A DNA stretch of 23,254 nt. Origin: Oscillospiraceae bacterium (lineage in GTDB: Bacteria; Bacillota; Clostridia; Oscillospirales; Oscillospiraceae). The notes under the pieces are model-generated. The model had not been told where the DNA came from. It made no database searches and saw only the letters and a program-made list of their open reading frames with translations. Below, one piece after another: positions 13,178 through 19,528 of this stretch. The stretch spans positions 1 through 23,254 of the forward strand of contig WRMX01000029.1 of assembly GCA_009776905.1 (NCBI GenBank), given 5' to 3'. Within the stretch, counting starts at the first letter, position 1; every line of letters starts with the position of its first letter. Position numbers and translations under genes: made by a program.

Positions 13178-15577
13178 TCATACCATCAGATACTTCCTTA
13201 GAATATCGAATACGCGGTCGATGTCCAGAGGCTTGCCAAGGTGGTCGTCCATGCCCGCTGCGAGGCAAGCGTTGATGTCGTCTTTGAAGACATTCGCCGT
13301 CAGCGCGATGATCGGCAACCCGATGCCGCACATGCTCGGATGGGCGCGTATCTGTTTCGTCGATTCGAGCCCGTCCATCTTTGGCATTTGCATGTCCATG
13401 AGGACAAGGTCATATAATTCCGGCGCCGAAGTCACCATGTCGAGCGCTTCCTTGCCGTTTTCGGCGCAGTCAATGCAGAGGCCGGTGTCCTCCAGCAGGG
13501 AGATGAGGATTTCGCGGTTTATCTCAATGTCTTCCGCTATCAGCAGGCGCTTGCCTTTGAAGATGCCGTCAATGTTAATGTTTGCGCCGCCGGTGCTCGA
13601 GTTTGCGCCACCGCTTAAGATACCCGCGCCCGCGCCCGCGCCCGCGCCCACGCCCGAGTTTGCGCCGCCCGCGCCCGCGCCGCCACCGGTACCGCCGCCC
13701 GAACCATCGGCGTCCGCATCGAGGGCATCGCCTTCGCCGCCGCGGTATGTCGATGCCAGCGACGGGTTTTTCCCATACCCCAGCAAGGCGGTGAATATGA
13801 ACGACGAGCCTTTGCCAAGCTCAGATTCAATTTGTATGTTGCCGCCCATGAGCTCAATGATGCTCTTGGAAATCACGAGCCCAAGACCGGTGCCGCCGTA
13901 TTCCCGGCTCGTGCCGCTCTCCGCTTGCTCAAAGGCAATGAAGAGCTTTTCCTTTTGCTCGGGCGATATGCCAATGCCATTGTCCGTGACATTGATGCGC
14001 ACCATGCAATCCTCGTCGCCTTCCTCGAGAAGCGAGGCCTCTATGCTGATGGCTCCGCCTTTTGGCGTGAACTTCGCTGCGTTTGACATCAGGTTGGTTA
14101 TCACTTGGATCATGCGCTGCTCGTCGCCCAGGACAAAATCGGGGATGTCGGGGTCAATCCGGACGGATAACGTTTGCTGTTTCTCTTCCATGCGGAAGTT
14201 GACGACGGTTATCACTTTTTGCAGCATTTTCTCGAAATCATACTCGATTGGCGAAAGCACAAGTTTGTTCGCCTCAATTTTCGCCATGTCGAGCACGTCG
14301 TTGATGATCCCAAGCAGGTGGGAAGAGGCGTCGCCGATCTTCCCAAGCGCCGTGTCCTTGCCATGGATCTCGCCGGAGCGTTTACCAATCGCCGTCATGC
14401 CGATTATCGCGTTGAGGGGCGTGCGCATCTCATGGCTCATATTCGCGAGAAACTCGCTTTTTGCCCTTGACGCGGTCTCCGCGACGTCTTTTAGCTCCCT
14501 GAGCCGCTTATTGTTGATGTGAATTTCATCAATCATCTGTTGGGTTCTTTGGTTGTTGCTGACATCGATGAGAGAAATGATGAAGCCGACCTGCTGCGCC
14601 CTGGTATATATGTTATTCTTCGAAAAGACGAAATAGCAGGGCACTCCATCCAAGAGCAGTGTGAGCTCGGCGTTATGCACCTCTTCGTCGGAATCCGTGA
14701 GCAGCTTGATTGCCTCAGGCGGGTTTTGGTTTATCGTGATCGACTCGAAATAGGCAACAATGTCCTCCACCGTTGTGGAGTCAATATCGAGCGCGAACAA
14801 TGGGAAAGTCTTTTTGAAAGAAGGGTTCGCATCAGAGATCCGTCCGGATTTGTCCACGATTACGAATGCATCGGGGAACGTGCCGAAGATGCTCGTGAGC
14901 GCCGCGCTGCGGTTGTCGAAGAGCCGGAGTCTTGTGGAATATATAGAAAATATAACGAACATAAGCAAGAATGCGAATGGCGTTATATCAAATCCTAAAT
15001 TCAATATGTCGAATGTGTATAAAACGTTGAGCACGATGGGTAATGCGACGGCGAATGCGACGGCCAGGAGCAGGGGGGATTTTTTGATGTTTTTTGCGAC
15101 GTATATGAACAGGAGGATTATCGCAGCGAGCAGCGGCACGTAGCTTATGATGGCGTGAACCGGAAACCATCGGCCTCCGATCGGGAGCAGGCCGTCGTAT
15201 CCGGATATGAATTCGTGGTGCAGCGGGTTTGTCAATAGGGCGAGAACGTCGACCAATGCGGCGATGCAGAGCGCTGCGGTGAGTTTTTTTGACTGCGCAA
15301 GGCGCGATTCCGTAAAGTGCATCATGTAGATGAAAAATAGGGGGATGATGATGCAGCCGAGTACGAAGTAGTATGGGTATATCGCTTTGTATAGCGCGTC
15401 GGTCAGCAGCACGAAGATGCCGTTGAATAGCGCCCATGTCGATATTATGAGTCCGATCAGGAAGAATATTTTGAGGTAGTTGTTGCGTTTTCCTCTGTAC
15501 CAGATTCCGAATACGAGGAATGCGTCGATGTAGAAGAGGGCCACTGATAGAAAGAGAAATACTATTTTTGTTTCCAT
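13178..15577 (-). CDS. Membrane hybrid sensor histidine kinase (7TM-PAS-HisKA-HATPase-receiver)
   Basis: This 799-residue protein starts with about seven membrane helices (residues 5-215, histidine kinase 7TM sensor type). A PAS-like domain follows (about 225-345), then a dimerisation/phosphoacceptor domain with SHEMRTPLNA (His382) and an ATPase domain with N-box NLMSNAAKF (Asn499), DNGIGI and GGTGLGL. A Gly/Ala-rich linker (about 620-670) leads to a receiver domain with acidic pair Glu682-Asp683, phosphoacceptor Asp728 in LMDMQMPKMDG and Lys782 in GKPL. There is no HPt or output domain, so the signal must pass to a separate phosphotransfer protein or regulator, not found here. The start at 15577 has GGGGA eight bases upstream; the extension to 15631 adds unrelated residues. 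Likely first gene of a set with the NTF2-like and esterase genes. Confidence 0.87.
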   Translation of the reverse strand: METKIVFLFLSVALFYIDAFLVFGIWYRGKRNNYLKIFFLIGLIISTWALFNGIFVLLTDALYKAIYPYYFVLGCIIIPLFFIYMMHFTESRLAQSKKLTAALCIAALVDVLALLTNPLHHEFISGYDGLLPIGGRWFPVHAIISYVPLLAAIILLFIYVAKNIKKSPLLLAVAFAVALPIVLNVLYTFDILNLGFDITPFAFLLMFVIFSIYSTRLRLFDNRSAALTSIFGTFPDAFVIVDKSGRISDANPSFKKTFPLFALDIDSTTVEDIVAYFESITINQNPPEAIKLLTDSDEEVHNAELTLLLDGVPCYFVFSKNNIYTRAQQVGFIISLIDVSNNQRTQQMIDEIHINNKRLRELKDVAETASRAKSEFLANMSHEMRTPLNAIIGMTAIGKRSGEIHGKDTALGKIGDASSHLLGIINDVLDMAKIEANKLVLSPIEYDFEKMLQKVITVVNFRMEEKQQTLSVRIDPDIPDFVLGDEQRMIQVITNLMSNAAKFTPKGGAISIEASLLEEGDEDCMVRINVTDNGIGISPEQKEKLFIAFEQAESGTSREYGGTGLGLVISKSIIELMGGNIQIESELGKGSSFIFTALLGYGKNPSLASTYRGGEGDALDADADGSGGGTGGGAGAGGANSGVGAGAGAGAGILSGGANSSTGGANINIDGIFKGKRLLIAEDIEINREILISLLEDTGLCIDCAENGKEALDMVTSAPELYDLVLMDMQMPKMDGLESTKQIRAHPSMCGIGLPIIALTANVFKDDINACLAAGMDDHLGKPLDIDRVFDILRKYLMV
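13568..13720 (-). repeat. Low-complexity Gly/Ala linker coding segment inside the hybrid kinase
   Basis: The DNA is built of short runs such as GCGCCCGCGCCC and encodes residues about 620-670, with stretches such as GSGGGTGGGAGAGGANSGVG and AGAGAGILSGGANSS. It joins the ATPase domain to the receiver domain as a flexible tether. Slipped-strand changes here would alter length in steps, some in frame. Confidence 0.75.
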
Positions 15578-15633
15578 TTTGATAGTCCCCACCCATTGCT
15601 GTATTTTTGCGTGGTTTCGCCCCACGGTCACTC

Positions 15634-15639
15634 ATTATA
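15634..15639 (-). promoter_or_regulatory. Probable -10 element of the histidine kinase promoter
   Basis: On the minus strand a perfect TATAAT (15639-15634) lies 57 bp before the kinase start. The best -35 at 17 bp is TTTATT, a weak match, so the promoter may need help from an activator or be moderate in strength. Confidence 0.45.
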
Positions 15640-15722
15640 CACGTTCTGTGTTGTGAAATAAAGTCTTTTTGTGAGGAAAATGTAGAAAAATGTGATAAAA
15701 ATGTGATTAATAGTGTGAAATA

Positions 15723-15746
15723 AGGGCGGCCGTGTTCGGCCGCCCT
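15723..15746 (-). terminator. GC-rich hairpin, probable terminator of the ligase-ACP-oxoamine synthase gene
   Basis: AGGGCGGCCG (15723-15732) and CGGCCGCCCT (15737-15746) form a perfect 10-bp stem with a TGTT loop. On the minus strand it is followed by TTATTTCACAC and further T-rich sequence. It lies about 150 bp beyond the stop of the large fusion gene and before the kinase promoter. Confidence 0.6.
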
Positions 15747-15776
15747 GCAGTTCATATGGTTTTGAGCGCGAGCCCC

Positions 15777-15922
15777 ACGCATGAAGCCCACGCAGGAGGC
15801 CCCTTATACCAGCCGCGACGGCAGCGGGAGCCCCACGACCGGGACGCTGCCCAACGCAGGAGGCCAACGCATGAAGCCCACGCAGGAGGCCCCTTATACC
15901 AGCCGCGACGGCAGCGGGAGCC
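15777..15922. repeat. Perfect 56-bp direct repeat duplicating the 3' end of the fusion gene
   Basis: Positions 15777-15832 and 15867-15922 are identical over 56 bp, with a 90-bp period. The second copy contains the last codons of the fusion gene (LPLPSRLV) and its TAA stop (15896-15894). The first copy lies downstream and repeats the same codons and stop in the same frame. The 34-bp spacer contains a further partial match (ACGCAGGAGGCC). Perfect identity suggests a recent duplication. Confidence 0.9.
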
Positions 15923-18900
15923 TGATGTTCGCCTCTTTGGCAGCTTCGATCAGCTGGCCGATGGCAAAATCGATCTGTTCGTCTTTGTGCGCGCTCGTCA
16001 CGCAAAAACGCAGCCGCGCCGCGCCGATCGGGACGGCAGGGTAGACCGCGGGCGGCACCGACACGCCGCGTTTCAGCAGCATTGCCGACAGCCGGAAAGC
16101 GTCCATGTCGCTGCCGACGAGGACGGGGATGATCGCAGTCTCGCCCGCGAGGCATATGTTGAGGCCGGCGTTCCGCGCCGAATCCACGAAGTGCGATATG
16201 TTGCGCCGCAACGACGCGACGTGCGAAGGGTCGCTCTTCAGCAGCCGCAGAGCCGTAAGAGCGGCAGCAGCGACAGGGGGGCTGATGCCGACGGAAAAGA
16301 CGAAGCCGGGAATGTTATACCGCATATACTCGATGAGGGCAGAGCTGCCGGCGAGGTAGCCACCGCAAGCGCCCAAGCCTTTTGAAAGAGTGCCCATCTT
16401 TATGTCGATGTCGTCGGGGTCGAGCCCGAAATATTCGTCGACGCCGCCGCCTTTTTCGCCGATGACGCAAGACGAATGAGCCTCATCGACCATCAGGAAG
16501 AGGCCGTATTCCTTTTTCAGCCTGACGAACTCGTCGATGGGAGCAATATCGCCGTCCATGCTGTAGACGCCCTCGACGACGAGCAGCACCTTTTCGTAGC
16601 GCGAACGGCTTGTGGCAAGTATGTTCTCCAGGGCCAAGATGTCATTATGCGGAAAAGCCCTGCATGTCGCGCGCGAAAGGGCGCAGCCTTGCAAAATCGA
16701 GTTGTGGCTGAGCGCGTCATATAGGACCAAATCGTTCTCGTTGCAGAAGTTGCCGACGAAAGTGACGTTCGTCGAATGCCCGCCGACGAGCACAAGCGCG
16801 GCTTCCGTGTGCTTCCATGAAGCGATTTCGCGTTCAAGCTCGAGATAGAGCGACTTTTCCCCGGCCAGCAGCCTGCTGCCGCTTGCGCTCGTGCCGAATT
16901 GCTCGGCAGCTTTGCACGCGGCGCGGACGGTTTCGGGGTGCCCGCTCATGCAAATGTAGTTATACGAAGCAAAGTTGAGCACTTCGCGGCTGTCGACGAT
17001 GGATACGTCGCGGAGCACGCTGTCATGGCATATGAAATAAGGGTCTTCGACCTCCGACATGCCTTCAAGGCGCTTCTGAAAAGTAAGGAATTCATGGGAA
17101 TCCGTGAATTTCTTAACAGGAATTCTCTCGATATCCGTCGCGGGCGCGGCGTTTTCGGAAACACCCGTGCGTTTGCGCCATATGAGCCGAGTGACGTCGT
17201 TCACCGTCGAACAGCGGCGGTATTCGCTGTCGTCGATCGACAGGCCAAACACCATTTCCGCGCGCGCGAGCAGGTTCAGGCTGTCAAGGCTGTCGCCGCC
17301 GAGGTCGGTGATGAAATGTTTGTCATATCCGATTTCGGAAGGGGGGAGGGTCAATACTTCGGCGAAACAGCGGACGACCTCCTCGCGGAGCTCGAGCATC
17401 ATCGACGGCATCTCGTTGCCGCTGACGGCGGCCCCGCTGACAGCGCCCGATTGGAGATCGACGGGCCTTGCGTCAATCTCTCCCGCTTCGAGCAGCTCTT
17501 TCAGCTTCTGCCTGCGGACCTTGATGCCGTTTGCCAGCGGAAGCGGCTGCGCTGAAACGAAAAGGCGGCGAATCCGCTTCAAAACCGGCAGCCCGGCGTT
17601 GATTTCCGAGATTTTTGCAGCGACTGCGGCAATCTCGCGAGAGTCCAGGCTATTCTCAGGGAGCTGGAAGACAAGCGATATCTCGCCGTATGGCGTGCCG
17701 CTCGCGAGGTCGAGAATGCATAGATACTCAATCCCCTCAACGGAGCTGAAAGCGTCTTCAAGCTCATCGGGGTATATGTTCTCGCCCGATTCGTTGATGA
17801 TGACCTCCTTCAGGCGCCCCTCAAGATAGAGGCAGCCCTTATCGAGGCGCGCGATGTCGCCCGATTTGAACCAGCCATCGTCGCTGTATTCGGGAGTGCA
17901 TCGGCCGCCGTCCGTAAACCGCGCCCTATGCATGCTGCCGCCCCTGATGAGAAGCTCGCCGACGTTGGTATTATGCCCTTCCGCGTCGACCGTCGTGTAG
18001 CTGATGCCGTCGATCGGCGTGCCCGTGCAGCCGGAAGTGCGATAGCGCGACTGGGGCCTGGTCTCGAAAGAAGTCAGGCCGCTCTCCGTCATGCCAAAGC
18101 CGGGGATGGGGTAATAGCCCAGGGCGTTGATGGTCTTGAGCGTGTCGAGCGGGATGTGGCTGCCGCCGACGAGGACCGTGCGAATCGAATCCCCGAGCAG
18201 GCGCTCTTTCAAGGAATGCGTCAGCTTGCCGGCGAGATCCGGGCCGGAGCGCGGAAAGGCGCGCTGTATGCCGCTGCTCATCGCGAAAATAGTCTTAAGC
18301 AGGCGTTCTTTCCTCGGGCCTTCCTGACGCGCTTTTCGCCATAATCCGTTTGAAAGATTGTTCAAGAGGAGGGGCACGACGATGAGATTCGTGACTCGGA
18401 AACGTTTACAAGTTTCCTGGATCGTGGTAGGCGCGCGGTCCTTGAGATACACGACGGCCTTGCCGACGACGGGGAATAATATGCAATGCACCATAAAACC
18501 GAGTATATGGTGCATTGGCAGAAACGCCAGATGGCGCACGGGGTCCCTGACGTCGGCAACGAGCCTCGGGCACTCCGTGATCTTTGGGATGACCCCGATG
18601 GCCTGGCCGATGATCGCATCTTCGCCAAAGACATAAACCTTGGACGTGGTGGTCGTCCCGGAGGTGCATAATGCAAGCTCGTCCGCGAAGTCCGGCTCAA
18701 AATCGTCTGCCGGGGCGGCGGCGGCGAGCTCTTCGGGAGATATCATCAAGAGGCCGGGAAGCTCGTCGGCCCTGCCTATGAGGGCGACCGCGCCGGACTC
18801 TTCCGTCAGCATTTTCACCATTTGGTGGCTGTGGTTGACATCGAGCAAAACCGGCTTGTAGCCGGCCATCAAAAGCCCCCAGAAGGCGACGGGCCAGTGG

Positions 18901-19166
18901 TAGCAGTTACCCATCATCAGCGCGACGAAGCATCCTTTTTTCTCCGGCCCTAGCCTGTCGCTGAAAAGCGCCGCGGCCGCGTGGATGTCTTCGTCAAACT
19001 CGCGGAAGGTTCGTGAGAGTTCGTTTCCATCCTCGTCCAGCCAGAGCGCGGCGATTTTTTTGTCGTCGGTGTTGATCATTATGTCATATAGGTTTGCGAA
19101 TTTGCAGTCGCTGTGGCGCAGCCGCTCAAGCCTGCTTAGTTCGTCTTGAAGCAAATTTTTGGTCAT
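15894..19166 (-). CDS. Trifunctional fusion: AMP-forming acyl ligase - acyl carrier protein - alpha-oxoamine synthase
   Basis: This 1090-residue protein has three domains. Residues about 20-560 are an adenylate-forming ligase: CTSGTTTTSK (167-176, where the usual Gly is Thr), PMHHILGF (217-224), GFGMTES (356-362), GWFKSGDIA (431-439) and a C-terminal NGIKV with likely catalytic Lys549. Residues about 588-665 are a carrier protein with DLGGDSLDSL; Ser626 would carry phosphopantetheine. Residues about 690-1085 are a PLP-dependent alpha-oxoamine synthase: GTSASGSRLLAG (758-769), SHNSI (His821), VDEAHSS (Asp894, His897) and TLSKGLG (Lys929). Expected chemistry: activate an acid, load it on the internal carrier, and condense it with an amino acid with loss of CO2, giving an alpha-aminoketone. 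Family parallels are PigH-type ACP-synthase fusions and CqsA. The start has AGGCGG about ten bases upstream. No phosphopantetheinyl transferase or tailoring gene adjoins it; substrates are unknown. Confidence 0.87.
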   Translation of the reverse strand: MTKNLLQDELSRLERLRHSDCKFANLYDIMINTDDKKIAALWLDEDGNELSRTFREFDEDIHAAAALFSDRLGPEKKGCFVALMMGNCYHWPVAFWGLLMAGYKPVLLDVNHSHQMVKMLTEESGAVALIGRADELPGLLMISPEELAAAAPADDFEPDFADELALCTSGTTTTSKVYVFGEDAIIGQAIGVIPKITECPRLVADVRDPVRHLAFLPMHHILGFMVHCILFPVVGKAVVYLKDRAPTTIQETCKRFRVTNLIVVPLLLNNLSNGLWRKARQEGPRKERLLKTIFAMSSGIQRAFPRSGPDLAGKLTHSLKERLLGDSIRTVLVGGSHIPLDTLKTINALGYYPIPGFGMTESGLTSFETRPQSRYRTSGCTGTPIDGISYTTVDAEGHNTNVGELLIRGGSMHRARFTDGGRCTPEYSDDGWFKSGDIARLDKGCLYLEGRLKEVIINESGENIYPDELEDAFSSVEGIEYLCILDLASGTPYGEISLVFQLPENSLDSREIAAVAAKISEINAGLPVLKRIRRLFVSAQPLPLANGIKVRRQKLKELLEAGEIDARPVDLQSGAVSGAAVSGNEMPSMMLELREEVVRCFAEVLTLPPSEIGYDKHFITDLGGDSLDSLNLLARAEMVFGLSIDDSEYRRCSTVNDVTRLIWRKRTGVSENAAPATDIERIPVKKFTDSHEFLTFQKRLEGMSEVEDPYFICHDSVLRDVSIVDSREVLNFASYNYICMSGHPETVRAACKAAEQFGTSASGSRLLAGEKSLYLELEREIASWKHTEAALVLVGGHSTNVTFVGNFCNENDLVLYDALSHNSILQGCALSRATCRAFPHNDILALENILATSRSRYEKVLLVVEGVYSMDGDIAPIDEFVRLKKEYGLFLMVDEAHSSCVIGEKGGGVDEYFGLDPDDIDIKMGTLSKGLGACGGYLAGSSALIEYMRYNIPGFVFSVGISPPVAAAALTALRLLKSDPSHVASLRRNISHFVDSARNAGLNICLAGETAIIPVLVGSDMDAFRLSAMLLKRGVSVPPAVYPAVPIGAARLRFCVTSAHKDEQIDFAIGQLIEAAKEANIRLPLPSRLV

Positions 19167-19241
19167 TGTAATAAAACCGCCTGTCCTGATGCGGGATCAG
19201 CCATATTTCCGGTTATTGACCTTTTGCCGTTCCGAAAACCC

Positions 19242-19310
19242 ATCCCTGCATTTGATGTTATCTTTGCTGTTTGGCAGGGATAAGTTACCATGAAGGAATG
19301 ATTATGTCAA
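19242..19310 (-). promoter_or_regulatory. Promoter of the fusion gene with an 8-bp inverted repeat at the start site
   Basis: On the minus strand a perfect TTGACA (19310-19305) is 17 bp from TAACTT (19287-19282), a weak -10. The predicted start near 19275 lies in an inverted repeat, ATCCCTGC with GCAGGGAT (plus 19242-19249 and 19274-19281). This leaves a leader of about 109 nt. The repeat could be an operator or the base of a leader hairpin. Confidence 0.5.
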
Positions 19311-19377
19311 TATAAATCTCATTATATCGTGTCTTGCGGCTCCGGCGTGTTACAGGTTACGGGGGTCTCCCTGTTTT

Positions 19378-19464
19378 GTCATTCTGAGAGAGCTTGCGAC
19401 CGAAGAATTTTATAAATGCCGCAAAATCGGTGCAGAAAAATTCTTCGCTAAAGCTCTGAATGAC
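19378..19464. repeat. MITE-like imperfect inverted repeat of the GTCATTCTGAG...GAAGAATTTT type
   Basis: The left end reads GTCATTCTGAGAGAGCTTGC then GAAGAATTTT; the right end is the inverse, AAAAATTCTTCGC then CTCTGAATGAC. Elements with these ends are frequent dispersed intergenic repeats in many bacteria. It lies in the 362-bp gap between the fusion gene and the surface protein gene; apart from this and the promoter I see nothing else there. Confidence 0.65.
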
Positions 19465-19528
19465 AGTGGTGAATGACTAATGGATGACATGGGGTGGGGG
19501 TGAACAGTCAACTCGGGGCGTTCATTCA

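Noticed and set aside
13125..14522. Plus-strand open frame of 465 codons opposite the kinase
   Set aside because: Ser/Met/Pro-rich shadow; the kinase and receiver motifs are on the minus strand.
15732..16385. Plus-strand repeat-containing frame at the end of the fusion gene
   Set aside because: It reads through the duplicated DNA and the complement of the oxoamine synthase domain; composition is Arg/His/Pro-rich and no start signal is seen.
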